The position numbers and the translations under genes are program-made. Positions 25,690-35,200 of a stretch of DNA of 64,000 nt are shown piece after piece. The stretch covers positions 1-64,000 of the forward strand of contig DWWT01000020.1 in assembly GCA_019119575.1 (NCBI GenBank), read 5' to 3'. Numbering within the stretch: position 1 is the stretch's first letter; each line of letters starts with the position of its first letter. The stretch comes from Candidatus Enterocloster excrementipullorum (GTDB taxonomy: Bacteria > Bacillota > Clostridia > Lachnospirales > Lachnospiraceae). The notes beneath the pieces are model-generated. The model made no database searches, was not told the DNA's origin, and saw nothing but the letters and a program-made list of their open reading frames with translations.

Positions 25690-26541
25690 TTACTGCTTGG
25701 CAGAATCGGATTTCTTCACATGCTGGTGGGTATACAGATGATCCATACAATATTCAAAGCTCCCCTCGCACTTGGAGCAGTAGCGAAACTCCATCCCGGG
25801 GCTGTCCTTGTCCGTACGGCCGCACACCGCGCAGCGATGACCGGTCTTTACCGCAGCGGCGGGACGCATTTTCTTTTTGAACTCCTGCTGGCGGCGCTTC
25901 TGCCGGTACCCTGTCTCTCCTGCAAGAACCATCCACAGGAAAAAGATGCACATATGGATCAGGCACACAAAGATTTCTGCCTTAGTGAAGATGCTTCCCA
26001 TGGCAAAATCATATACATAGATCAGGGCTTCCGCCAGAGCAATCCATTTGGCCTTCAGGGGGAGCACCATCATAAGCATCACCTGGGCTTCCGGAAACAT
26101 CAGCGCAAAAACAAAGAAGAAGGAGTATACCAGATGCAGGGGCGTGAGGATCAGAGGGAAGCCCGTAAACAGGTAAAACAGCACGGACACCGCCACGTTT
26201 AAAAGAACGCCCAGTATGATATAGCAGTTAAACCGGAAAGCACCCCACACCTGCTCGACAATGGTGCCGAATATGTGGATGCAGTAAATGGCCAGCACGT
26301 TAAAAAGCACAAGCCCCATCGTGCTTCCTCCGGTAAACGCGGGCGGGAAGATTAAAAATGTAAATATTCTCCAGATTTCCCCCTGCACAATAGCTGCCGG
26401 ATTCAGCATCAGGTAGTTCAGCAGCCCCGGTGCAATCAAATACAGAACCAGGCCCATAGCCTGAAACGCACATACATAATTGATCATGCCTTTGACGGCA
26501 TGGCGGTTCAAAAACCGCCGCATTTTTTGAAAAAAGCCCAT
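25690..26541 (-). CDS. Rhomboid-like membrane protein with C-terminal zinc ribbon, probably no protease
   Basis: The 283-residue protein has about six hydrophobic segments (residues about 15-220) arranged like a rhomboid core: WRIFTFLIFPP with Trp-Arg after helix 1, then the helix GLVLFNVLAIYCIHIFGTIVE. The catalytic GxSG motif expected in the fourth helix is missing; that region reads LTPLHLVYSFFFVF. The C terminus (about 238-275) forms a likely zinc ribbon with CAVCGRT, CSKCEG and further Cys/His residues. Pseudo-rhomboids lacking Ser and His act as binding or quality-control proteins elsewhere. It lies between the CorA-like gene and pyk. Function unknown. Confidence 0.7.
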   Translation of the reverse strand: MGFFQKMRRFLNRHAVKGMINYVCAFQAMGLVLYLIAPGLLNYLMLNPAAIVQGEIWRIFTFLIFPPAFTGGSTMGLVLFNVLAIYCIHIFGTIVEQVWGAFRFNCYIILGVLLNVAVSVLFYLFTGFPLILTPLHLVYSFFFVFALMFPEAQVMLMMVLPLKAKWIALAEALIYVYDFAMGSIFTKAEIFVCLIHMCIFFLWMVLAGETGYRQKRRQQEFKKKMRPAAAVKTGHRCAVCGRTDKDSPGMEFRYCSKCEGSFEYCMDHLYTHQHVKKSDSAKQ

Positions 26542-26559
26542 TCAAATCCCTCTTTGCAT

Positions 26560-27501
26560 TCAGAAAAAATCTTTTTTATTAAAAATATAGGCCACCAGCA
26601 GGGAGAGCGCCAGCGCAAGTCCAATCACAGTCAGGAAGCCGTACGGGCTGTCCGCAAACGGCATCCCCTTGGTATTCACATTCATCCCGTAAAAACTCGC
26701 CACCATCGTGGGGATCGACAAGACCGCGGTGACTGTGGCCAAAAATTTCATCACCAGGTTCTGGTTGTTGGAGATAACCGAGGCAAAGGCGTCCATAGTG
26801 CCGCTCAAAACGCCGCTGTAGATGTTTGCCATCTCGATTGCCTGCTTATTCTCTATAATAACATCTTCCAAAAGCTCCGTGTCTTCCGGATACTTCTTGA
26901 TCTTATCAATGCGCATCAGCTTTTCCAGAACAACCTCGTTGGACCGGAGAGATGTGGTAAAGTACAGCAGGGATTTCTCCAGCTCCAAAAGCTCGATCAG
27001 CTCCTCGTTCTTCTGGGACTGATGAAGCTTGCGCTCGATCACCTCGCTCTTTCGGTCAATGATCCGCAGATACTGAAGAAACTGGGTTGCATTCCGGTAA
27101 AGGATCTGCAGGATAAATCGTGTCTTCATGAAGGTGTGGAAATCTCTCACCCGTCCGTCCATAAAGGATGTCAGCACCGGCGTATCCTCCAGGCATACGG
27201 TAATCAGCACATCGTTGTTTGTAATGATCGCCAGAGGGATGGTGACAAACCAGTCCTTGCCGTTGCGCTCTTCTATAGAAGGGATATCCACCAGGATCAG
27301 CGTGTATTCATCTTCAACCTCAATACGGGACCGCTCTTCCTCATCCAGGGGAGCCTTTATATGATCCGGGTCAATCTGGTAGGCGTCCGCTATATCCATG
27401 ATCTCCGAGGCCGTGGGATTTGTCAGGGCAATCCAGCAGCCGGGCTGCAGATCAAATTTCTCGTGCATGGTTCCATCTTCTGTCTTAAAAATCCGTCTCA
27501 T
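26560..27501 (-). CDS. CorA family magnesium/divalent cation transporter
   Basis: This 313-residue protein has a long cytoplasmic N-terminal domain with acidic and helical segments and two C-terminal transmembrane helices. The diagnostic GMN motif is present as FYGMNVNTKGMPF near residue 277, followed by the second helix and a basic tail KKDFF. CorA forms a pentameric Mg2+ (or Co2+) channel gated by intracellular Mg2+. ATG 27501 behind GGGGGAGAG is chosen over a longer frame. It lies 18 bp ahead of the rhomboid-like gene, so the two are co-transcribed from a consensus promoter. Confidence 0.93.
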   Translation of the reverse strand: MRRIFKTEDGTMHEKFDLQPGCWIALTNPTASEIMDIADAYQIDPDHIKAPLDEEERSRIEVEDEYTLILVDIPSIEERNGKDWFVTIPLAIITNNDVLITVCLEDTPVLTSFMDGRVRDFHTFMKTRFILQILYRNATQFLQYLRIIDRKSEVIERKLHQSQKNEELIELLELEKSLLYFTTSLRSNEVVLEKLMRIDKIKKYPEDTELLEDVIIENKQAIEMANIYSGVLSGTMDAFASVISNNQNLVMKFLATVTAVLSIPTMVASFYGMNVNTKGMPFADSPYGFLTVIGLALALSLLVAYIFNKKDFF

Positions 27502-27538
27502 GCCAACTCTCCCCCATTCTGAAATGATGTCTTTAACA

Positions 27539-27567
27539 ATTATAGTAATCGGGATAGTTTTTGTCAA
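27539..27567 (-). promoter_or_regulatory. Consensus sigma-A promoter of the corA-like operon
   Basis: Minus-strand TTGACA (27562-27567), a 17-bp spacer and TATAAT (27539-27544) match the housekeeping consensus in all twelve positions. The predicted leader is about 30 nt. Constitutive, strong expression is expected. Confidence 0.85.
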
Positions 27568-27752
27568 ATAAAATAGATTCCAAACTTCTCCTCCCTCCTA
27601 AATTTTACAAAAAACATACGCGCGTTTTTCATTAACAGCAATTCGGATATCCAATGAGAAAATGCCGCCCAGCCATCTGCTATGATGATTGCGCGGCACC
27701 TCTACCAATATTTTAATCACGTTTGCACATTTTATGCTGGCTGTCCTTTCAA

Positions 27753-29042
27753 TCACATCAACGGGAACACCGTCATCACCCAAAGCACGGACACCACGCA
27801 GCAGATAATTGCCAACAGCCAGGACTGCTTAAACATGGAAGTCTGATTGTACCCGCCGTAATCCATGATATAGGGGATAGCCGGCGTGGCCATGGGAGTC
27901 ATGAATGCGGACAGGCAGGCTGCCTGAATCAAAATCATCAGTCCTACCGGATTCGCTCCAATCGCAGCGCAGGTAGCGATGGCAATGGGGTGGAAGATCA
28001 GCATGGTTCCGCGGTTCTGCATAACCTGGGTCAGCAGGAAGGGGATGACGAAGAAGATCGCGCCTACGATGTAGGAGTTGTAGTTCACAGCCTTCACGAT
28101 TCCGCCGATGTGGCCGCCGATGAGCTCGCCGGCCCCGGTGGCGCTTAATGCGCCGGACATTCCCAGAGCGCCCACAATCAGAAGCAGCATGCTCATGGGC
28201 AGGGAAGCAGTCGCCTCTCTGGGCTTTAATACGCCAAAGAGAATCATTGCCAATGCGCCAATCACTGTAATCTCCCAATTTTCAAGTCCGATATTGGAAG
28301 CGAACATCAGAGCCAGGGCATCCACAAAGAAGATGATAATTCCCGCATATTCCTGGAAGGGCTTTAATGGCTCCTTGGCCTTTGCCGCCTTTACGCTGGC
28401 TACGGCGGCTACTACAGGCTCATCCGGCGAAAACTTGGGCTGCACCAGGGCGCAGTAAAGAACCGCAATGATCATCAGGGGCAGACGTCCCTTCATGGGA
28501 TCGATCAGGTCGACCATATGGTCCACGTAACCGTAGCTTTCCAGATAGCCGTTTAACTCGGCGGCCACCGTAGCGCCAGCTCCTAAGGGTAGGGTACAGC
28601 AGGTGATAACCGTGGCGACACCCGCGCCGAACATTACCTTGCTGGGCTTGATTCCCATGCTCTCAGCGGAAGCCGCCAGCATGGGGGCTACGATACCGAA
28701 GGCCACTACCGGGCTCTGGATGAACTGGCTCAAAAGGACGCCGATCAGTACATAGCCCAGCATCAGTTTGTTTAAGCTTCCCTTGGAAGCGCTGGAAATC
28801 TTATCCGCCAGGCTGCTGCAGAACCGGGTCCGGTTAAATCCGGCAGCCACTACGCACATGCCGCCGATCATGATCACGTTGTTGTTTGAAAAGTAGGCAA
28901 GGGCCTCGTCTACGCTCAGGCAGCCAGTCACCGCCAGTGCCATCAGAGACGTGATGGATATGGTTGCCAGGCTGTATTTGCCGCTGCAGAAGCCGATTAC
29001 CGTAAGGGCAAAAATAATCAGACAAATTGTTAATTGACTCAT
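27753..29042 (-). CDS. SLC13/ArsB-NhaD superfamily anion permease
   Basis: The 429-residue membrane protein has the ion-transporter superfamily layout of about 11-12 helices in two inverted repeats. Each repeat has a re-entrant loop, seen as FSNNNVIMIGGMCVV and LSQFIQSPVVAFG in the first half, and TQVMQNRGTMLIFHPIA plus LMILIQAACLSAFMTPMATP in the second. Such carriers import dicarboxylates, sulfate or sugar acids with Na+. It follows an enolase-superfamily dehydratase gene, so uptake of an aldonic or similar sugar acid is a reasonable inference. ATG 29042 has AGGAGG upstream. Confidence 0.82.
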   Translation of the reverse strand: MSQLTICLIIFALTVIGFCSGKYSLATISITSLMALAVTGCLSVDEALAYFSNNNVIMIGGMCVVAAGFNRTRFCSSLADKISSASKGSLNKLMLGYVLIGVLLSQFIQSPVVAFGIVAPMLAASAESMGIKPSKVMFGAGVATVITCCTLPLGAGATVAAELNGYLESYGYVDHMVDLIDPMKGRLPLMIIAVLYCALVQPKFSPDEPVVAAVASVKAAKAKEPLKPFQEYAGIIIFFVDALALMFASNIGLENWEITVIGALAMILFGVLKPREATASLPMSMLLLIVGALGMSGALSATGAGELIGGHIGGIVKAVNYNSYIVGAIFFVIPFLLTQVMQNRGTMLIFHPIAIATCAAIGANPVGLMILIQAACLSAFMTPMATPAIPYIMDYGGYNQTSMFKQSWLLAIICCVVSVLWVMTVFPLM

Positions 29043-29062
29043 ACGTACCTCCTATCTGTGCA

Positions 29063-29105
29063 CCTTTTTACAGGGGTCCTTCTTTCCCTAAACCCCTAAA
29101 AAAGG
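29063..29105. repeat. Inverted repeat in the leader of the permease gene
   Basis: CCTTTTTACAGGGGT (29063-29077) pairs with ACCCCTAAAAAAGG (29092-29105) with one unpaired base. It stands between the terminator after the dehydratase gene and the permease ribosome site. It could control read-through or translation of the permease, or be a regulator binding site. Confidence 0.45.
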
Positions 29106-29108
29106 CGC

Positions 29109-29182
29109 AAAAAAATAAACCCCCGCGAAATCCGGCTTTCCCGAACCTCGTTCTCCCTGCGCATTTGGCGCAGCCGCGGGGG
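29109..29182 (-). terminator. Intrinsic terminator after the enolase-superfamily gene
   Basis: Outer arms CCCCCGCG and CGCGGGGG enclose an inner CTGCGC/GCGCAG stem; on the minus strand the structure is followed by TTTATTTTTTT (29109-29119). It ends the dehydratase transcript about 20 bp after the stop codon. Partial read-through would feed the permease gene. Confidence 0.75.
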
Positions 29183-29202
29183 ACCTCCCCGTTCTTCATT
29201 TT

Positions 29203-30345
29203 TTACAGATCCCGCACCGAGCCGTCGTAGGAAATCTGGGCGTTAATGGATCTCTGCTTTGGCGGGAACTTCTCCGTAATGTCCTCCGCCAGTTCGATTC
29301 CGATACCAGGGCCATCCGGAATCCGGATGTAACCGTTCTCCACCTGAAGGGGCTCCTTTAACATGGCCGACTCGCCGCCGGACAGATAGAAGGAGGGGAA
29401 CTCCTGAATGGTGAAATTGGGAATGCAGGCGTCAAGCTGCAGGCAGGCCGCTGTGGATACGGGGCCTAACGGATTATGAGGAACAATCCCCACATAGTTG
29501 GCCTCCGCCATGGCAGCTACCTTCTTGCAGGGGCTGATTCCTCCCAGGGCGCACACGTCGGGGCGCACATAGCGTGCCGCCTTCTTCCCCATGATCTGCT
29601 CCATCTCCTGGATGCTGATAGCCCGCTCTCCCGTGGCGATGGGCACCGCCACCTGGCTTGCCACCTGGGCCATCACGTCCACCTGATCCGGCGGAATGGG
29701 ATCCTCCAGGAACAATGGCCGGTACTGCTCCACGCTTCTTCCAAAGGCCACTGCCTCCGCCGGGTTCATGCTGCGGTGTACCTCCAGGCAGAAATCAAAA
29801 TCATCCCCCACCGCCTCCCGGCAGGCCGCCACCTTGTCCACATAGGATTGAACCTTTCGGTTGTAGATGTCCTCCTGGATTCCCGTGGTGCGCTGCCTTG
29901 CGTCCCCGGTAATCATCAGCCGCGCCGCTGTGAAACCCTGCTCCTTTAATTCCAGGCAGCCCTTGGCCATATCCTCCGGCGTAAACTGGAACACCGCGCC
30001 GTAGCTTCTCACCTTGTCCCGGCATTTTCCGCCCAAAAGCTCGTACACTGGAACTCCCAGGGCCTTGCCCTTGATGTCCCACAGGGCAATATCAATGGCG
30101 GAAATGGCGCTCATGATAATGGATCCCCTAAAATACATGCTGCGGTACATGTACTGCCAGTGATGTTCGATCCGGAACGGATCCTGGCCGATGAGGTACT
30201 GGCGGAATTTTTCCAGCACACCCACGGTTCCGTCGATAAACCCCCAGGATCCGATCTCGCCGATGCCCGTGATCCCCTCGTCCGTGTGGATCTGGATAAA
30301 CAGGTATTTTCCGGCAGGAACCGTTGTCAAATCTGTAATCTTCAT
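29203..30345 (-). CDS. Enolase superfamily sugar-acid dehydratase (galactonate dehydratase-like)
   Basis: This 380-residue protein has the capping and barrel domains of the mandelate racemase/enolase superfamily. Its N-terminal part (MSAISAIDIALWDIKGKALGV at about 78-98) is very like D-galactonate dehydratase DgoD. Metal ligands appear at E188, E214 (FLEDP) and E240 (ATGER), with H190 and H290 (VPHNPLGP) as likely acid/base residues. These spacings equal the D183/E209/E235 and H185/H285 set of DgoD, but the first ligand is Glu in place of Asp. It should dehydrate an aldonic acid to a 2-keto-3-deoxy acid. The exact sugar is not fixed. The permease downstream and AraC gene upstream suit a catabolic unit. 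Confidence 0.85.
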   Translation of the reverse strand: MKITDLTTVPAGKYLFIQIHTDEGITGIGEIGSWGFIDGTVGVLEKFRQYLIGQDPFRIEHHWQYMYRSMYFRGSIIMSAISAIDIALWDIKGKALGVPVYELLGGKCRDKVRSYGAVFQFTPEDMAKGCLELKEQGFTAARLMITGDARQRTTGIQEDIYNRKVQSYVDKVAACREAVGDDFDFCLEVHRSMNPAEAVAFGRSVEQYRPLFLEDPIPPDQVDVMAQVASQVAVPIATGERAISIQEMEQIMGKKAARYVRPDVCALGGISPCKKVAAMAEANYVGIVPHNPLGPVSTAACLQLDACIPNFTIQEFPSFYLSGGESAMLKEPLQVENGYIRIPDGPGIGIELAEDITEKFPPKQRSINAQISYDGSVRDL

Positions 30346-30749
30346 ATGAATCGCTTCCCCCTTTTTTAGTAACAGCCCGCCGTCCGGACTGTTCCTTTCA
30401 TTGGTTCTTTCTCATTTCTCCTACATTGTAGCAAAAAATGCCTGGGGTTTCTTTCCTTTCGTTTTGAACTTGTTTTTTCCCTTCCCAGCCCTGTTTTTCC
30501 ATGCTGTCACATTTTCCGATTTATACAATCCAAAGATTTACCCATACTTTTTCGCGTATATTTTAGATTTTCCCGCAAATCTGCGGTTTCATATTCCAAA
30601 TATTTTCCCATGTTTCCTTTTTTCAGACAGCCGTTCAGGACCGCAGATTCTCCCCCTGCCGTTCCGTGTCCGGCGGGTCCCCGCCGACAATGGCCTTCCC
30701 TGTTCCCCGCAGTAAAAAAGCCCTGCAGAAACCAGAACCATCCTGATTT
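30346..30749. other. 404-bp intergenic region with a T-rich stretch and short palindromes
   Basis: No gene is visible. The right end is the AraC terminator. About 30430-30610 is strongly T-rich on the plus strand and holds three ATTTTCC words (30511, 30567, 30602) and the palindrome CCGCA-AATC-TGCGG (30573-30586). Near 30428 the minus strand has an extended -10, TTGCTACAAT, which could start the dehydratase transcript. These words are candidate AraC sites upstream of that promoter. Confidence 0.5.
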
Positions 30750-30759
30750 CTACAAGGCT
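30714..30759 (-). terminator. Terminator overlapping the AraC stop codon
   Basis: A 17-bp stem (AGCCCTGCAGAAACCAG at 30719-30735 with its partner at 30743-30759, three G-U pairs in RNA) has a 7-nt loop and is followed by six T on the minus strand. The stem includes the last codons and TAG of the AraC gene, so the stop codon lies inside the hairpin. Confidence 0.8.
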
Positions 30760-31853
30760 GTCTTTTTCAGCTCGAGCAGCTTCTCCCGCAGCTCTCCTAC
30801 CTGCTCTGACAGGTTTTTGCTCCATTTCTCCGCCGCCTCTGCCTGTCCCAAAATTCCCTCTATCATTTCCTGGCCCAGAAGACGGCGGCCCACAAATAAA
30901 TCCTCTGTCCCAAAGCTCTCAAATTTCAGCTGATACTCCTCCAGCTTTTCATTAACCGCCGCATGATCCAGGGGCAGGAAGCGGCGCTTCTCTTTAAAGT
31001 CCATCCCCTTATTCTCCGCCAGTATCTGACGGCGGTATTCGCCCGGGGACTTTCCGAAGGTGCGGCGAAAGCACAGGTTAAAGGACTTCACATCCCCAAA
31101 TCCATTATCCCCCGCCACTTCCAGGATGGTCTTATCCGTGGAGCACAGTTCCAGGGTGGCCTCCCGCAGGCGGATGCGCGTCAGATAATCATAAAAATTT
31201 AAGCCTATATGGCCCTTAAACCAGGTGGAGAGATAGGTCGTATTGTAGCCGCACAGCCGGCTTAACTCTTTTAATGTGATCCGCTGCCGGTAGTTTTCCT
31301 CCACAAAGGCAACGACCCGCTCCATAATGTCCTTCTGCTTCTGGGTTTTCGCCGCCTCCGAGCGGTCAATCCGCCGGGGCGCAAAAAGCTGGAAAAGCTG
31401 AAGAAGCAGGCTGCTTACGCCCTGTTCAAACCGCAGCTTCTCCAAAGGGCTTGACGTATCCATTCGTGTAATCAAAAAGGCCATCATCCGGCGGATTTCC
31501 TTTGCCGGTCGGCTGTCCCTGGTGTGTTCATCCGTACAGCCAAAAAAGCGGTAATCCTCCACCGGGCTGTAATACACCCGCAAATAGGAGGGATCCAGAT
31601 GAATCACCATGGCGATGCTCCCCTCGCTCCTTGCCAGAGACGCATGGCCCACATTGGAATCGATCACAATCAGATCATCTTCTTCTAGACAGTAGCTTAC
31701 CCCTCCGCAGCTTAGCTCCACCTGTCCCTTTAAAATCAGCATGATTTCCAATTCTTCATGCCAGTTGTAACGGTATGGGCCGATCCAGTAAATATACTGG
31801 CGCATCCGCAGATTCCGGTCCGGCCGGTTTATCTCATAGAAATACTTCCGCAC
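30750..31853 (-). CDS. AraC family transcriptional regulator with cupin domain and C-terminal coiled coil
   Basis: The 367-residue protein has an N-terminal cupin-like sensor (about 20-100; WHEELEIMLILKG), a linker and an AraC DNA-binding domain (about 175-275; RITLKELSRLCGYNTTYLSTWFK, then VAGDNGFGDVKSFNLCFRR). About 80 extra residues follow, rich in Glu, Leu and Lys, forming a probable coiled coil uncommon in the family. It starts with GTG 31853 behind GGGAGAAGAAGG. It lies directly upstream of the dehydratase and permease genes and probably activates them in response to a sugar acid. Confidence 0.87.
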   Translation of the reverse strand: MRKYFYEINRPDRNLRMRQYIYWIGPYRYNWHEELEIMLILKGQVELSCGGVSYCLEEDDLIVIDSNVGHASLARSEGSIAMVIHLDPSYLRVYYSPVEDYRFFGCTDEHTRDSRPAKEIRRMMAFLITRMDTSSPLEKLRFEQGVSSLLLQLFQLFAPRRIDRSEAAKTQKQKDIMERVVAFVEENYRQRITLKELSRLCGYNTTYLSTWFKGHIGLNFYDYLTRIRLREATLELCSTDKTILEVAGDNGFGDVKSFNLCFRRTFGKSPGEYRRQILAENKGMDFKEKRRFLPLDHAAVNEKLEEYQLKFESFGTEDLFVGRRLLGQEMIEGILGQAEAAEKWSKNLSEQVGELREKLLELKKTAL

Positions 31854-31907
31854 GCCTTCTTCTCCCTATCTGTCTTACGCATCGCCGCCGCGAACATTCA
31901 CAAATCT

Positions 31908-31936
31908 ATTGTATATGATATCCGGCAAATATACAA
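31908..31936 (-). promoter_or_regulatory. Sigma-A promoter of the AraC gene
   Basis: The minus strand has TTGTAT (31931-31936), a 17-bp spacer and TACAAT (31908-31913). The predicted leader to the GTG start is about 50 nt. Confidence 0.6.
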
Positions 31937-32033
31937 GTTCCGGTTTTGGATGCAGTCCGCGCCCCGACTCACCTCTGCCCTGTGCATCCGTAAAAGCCCA
32001 CTCTTTTAACGTTTTTTTAACAATATCATCCAA

Positions 32034-32062
32034 TTGTATTTTACAAAGTTTTATGTTAAACT
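32034..32062 (+). promoter_or_regulatory. Promoter of the giant activase gene
   Basis: TTGTAT (32034-32039) and TAAACT (32057-32062) are 17 bp apart, and TGT just before the -10 gives an extended -10 element. The start codon lies about 155 nt downstream. Confidence 0.5.
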
Positions 32063-32125
32063 GTAGGATGCTTTAATGGGCGCGTTTTGCGTGAACCGAA
32101 CACGCTCATTTATTTTGTTGCATAA

Positions 32126-32196
32126 GTCACAGATTTTTCCGCAGGGAAACGCTACACTTTATTCTGTGACAGTTTTTGACGGTTCTGCGAAACCGT
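32126..32196 (+). promoter_or_regulatory. Structured 5' leader of the giant activase gene
   Basis: Two stems can form in the leader. GTCACAGA (32126-32133) pairs with TCTGTGAC (32163-32170) around 29 nt, and ACGGTT (32179-32184) pairs with AACCGT (32191-32196). The ribosome site AGGAGG starts about 10 nt later. The class of element, if any, is unknown to me. Confidence 0.4.
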
Positions 32197-32219
32197 ATGC
32201 TGCAAAGGAGGACTGGGCT

Positions 32220-35200
32220 TTGCCCGAATGTATGAATCAGACATCTATTACTACATATACACTGGGAATTGATATCGGTTCCACCACTGTAAAAGTTGCC
32301 CTCTTGGACAGAGACTTTCATATAGTATTTTCCGATTATAAGCGTCATTATGCAAATATCCAGGAGACGCTGGCGGATCTGCTGCGGGAGGCCCGAAAGC
32401 AGACCGGTCCCGCCGAGATACTCCCCGTTATCACCGGTTCGGGCGGACTCACGCTTTCCTCCCACCTGAAGGTGCCCTTTGTCCAGGAGGTGGTGGCCGT
32501 GGCCTCTGCCCTGCAGGACTACGCGCCTCAGACAGATGTGGCCATTGAACTGGGCGGAGAGGACGCCAAAATCATCTATTTCACCGGAGGCGTTGACCAG
32601 CGCATGAACGGAATCTGTGCCGGAGGCACCGGTTCCTTTATCGACCAGATGGCATCCCTTCTGCAGACAGACGCCGCCGGGTTAAATGAATACGCGAAAA
32701 ATTATAAGGCTATCTACCCCATCGCGGCCCGCTGCGGTGTGTTTGCCAAGTCCGACATCCAGCCCCTGATCAACGACGGCGCGACCCGTGAGGATCTGGC
32801 TGCCTCTATTTTTCAGGCTGTGGTCAACCAGACCATCAGCGGACTGGCCTGCGGAAAGCCCATCCGGGGCAATGTGGCCTTTTTGGGAGGCCCTCTTCAT
32901 TTCCTCCCGGAGCTTCGGGCCGCCTTTGTGCGGACCCTGCGCCTCACGCCGGAGCAGACCATTGCGCCGGAGCACTCCCATCTGTTCGCGGCCGTAGGCG
33001 CGGCCATGAATCCTCAGGAGAACCAGGAGCCGGTGAAACTGGACGATATGATCGCCTCCCTCACCAGCGGAATCAAGATGGATTTTGAGGTCAAGCGGAT
33101 GGAGCCCCTGTTTAGGGATCAGGAGGAGTATGATGAATTTTTAGCCCGGCACGCGGACAGCAGCGTCAAATCTGCCGATCTCTCCACCTATGAGGGATGC
33201 TGCTATCTGGGAATCGACGCCGGTTCCACCACCACCAAGGTGGCGCTTGTGGGAGAGGACGGCAGCCTTCTCTACCGTTTCTATGACAACAACAACGGAA
33301 GTCCCCTGGCTACCGCCATCCGTGCTATGAGCGAGATCCGGGAACTGCTTCCCGAAAAGGCCCATATTGCCTGGTCCTGCTCCACGGGCTACGGGGAAGC
33401 TCTCTTAAAATCCGCCCTGATGCTGGACGAGGGGGAGGTGGAGACCATCTCCCATTATTACGCGGCTGCATTTTTCGAACCGGATGTGGACTGCATCCTG
33501 GATATCGGCGGCCAGGACATGAAGTGCATCAAGATCAAGGACGGCACGGTGGACAGCGTCCAGTTAAACGAGGCGTGTTCCTCCGGATGCGGCTCCTTTA
33601 TTGAGACATTTGCCAAAAGCTTAAACTACAGCGTGGAGGATTTCGCCAAAGAGGCGCTTTTTGCCAAGAATCCTACGGATCTCGGCACCCGCTGTACCGT
33701 ATTTATGAATTCCAACGTAAAGCAGGCCCAGAAAGAGGGGGCTTCTGTTGCGGATATTTCCGCCGGCCTGGCCTACTCTGTGATCAAGAACGCATTATTT
33801 AAGGTAATTAAGATTACGAATGCTTCCGACCTCGGCCATCACGTGGTCGTACAGGGCGGTACTTTCTACAATGACGCGGTGCTGCGCAGCTTCGAGAAAA
33901 TATCCGGCTGTAAGGCAGTCCGCCCGGACATTGCGGGAATTATGGGAGCCTTCGGCGCGGCCCTGATCGCAAAAGAGCGCTATCACATGGGAGGGGAACA
34001 GCCCTCCTCCATGCTGCCCTTAGACAAAATTATTTCCTTAAAATACACCACCTCCATGGGGCGGTGCAAGGGCTGCAACAACAACTGCGTCCTCACCATC
34101 AATCAGTTTGGAAGCGGCCGGCGCTTTATCTCCGGCAACCGCTGCGAGCGCGGACTGGGACTTGAAAAGAGCAAGAAAGAGATTCCCAATCTCTTTGACT
34201 ACAAATACCACCGGATGTTCGATTACGAACCTCTCTCCCTGGATAAGGCGGACCGCGGCATAGTGGGCATTCCCCGGGTGCTCAATATGTATGAAAACTT
34301 CCCTTTCTGGGCTGTTTTCTTTGAAAAGCTGCGCTTCCGGGTCGTTCTGTCCCCTCAGTCCACCCGGCAGATTTACGAATTGGGCATTGAGTCCATTCCC
34401 AGTGAGTCCGAGTGCTATCCGGCCAAGCTGGTTCACGGCCATATTTCCTGGCTCATCCATCAGGGCGTGAAATTCATTTTCTACCCCTGCATTCCCTATG
34501 AGCGGAATGAAACCCCGGATGCCGGCAACCACTACAACTGCCCCATGGTCACCTCTTACGCGGAAAACATCAAGAACAATGTGGAGGCTCTGGAGGAAGA
34601 AAATGTCCGCTTTATGAATCCATTTATGGCATTCACAAACGAGGAGATCCTGACGGAGGCCCTGGTCAGGGAGTTTTCCAAATCCTTCCAAATCCCCGCG
34701 GCTGAGGTGAAGATGGCGGCCCGCGCCGCCTGGTCGGAGCTCATTGCTTCCCGGGAAGATATGAAGAAGAAGGGCGAGGAGACGCTGGCCTGGATGAAGG
34801 AACACGGCAAACGCGGCATTGTTCTTGCCGGACGGCCCTATCACGTGGATCCTGAGATTCATCACGGCATCCCGGATCTGATCACCTCCTACGGTTTTGC
34901 CGTCCTCACGGAGGATGCGGTGTCCCATCTGGGGCAGGTAGAACGCCCCCTTGTAGTGACCGATCAGTGGATGTACCACTCCCGTCTGTATGCAGCGGCA
35001 AGCTTTGTAAAGACCCAGGATAATCTGGATCTGATACAGCTCAATTCCTTTGGCTGCGGCCTTGATGCCGTGACTACGGATCAGGTTTCCGACATCCTGA
35101 CCCGCTCCGGAAAGATTTATACGGTGCTCAAAATTGATGAGGTGAACAACCTGGGGGCTGCCCGCATCCGCATCCGCTCCCTAATCGCCGCTCTGCGGGT

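Larger units (their letters stand above)
31854..32219. other. 366-bp divergent control region between the AraC gene and the giant activase gene
   Basis: No gene is present. The AraC promoter lies at 31908-31936 on the minus strand and the activase promoter at 32034-32062 on the plus strand. Between the latter and its start codon is a leader of about 150 nt with two hairpins. The part from 31940 to 32000 shows nothing notable. Confidence 0.6.

Noticed and set aside
27598-27783. A 61-codon minus-strand frame after the permease gene
   Set aside because: It overlaps the permease C terminus by 31 bp, has no ribosome site and no recognisable motif. I found no reason to call it a gene, though a fragment of an older gene cannot be excluded.
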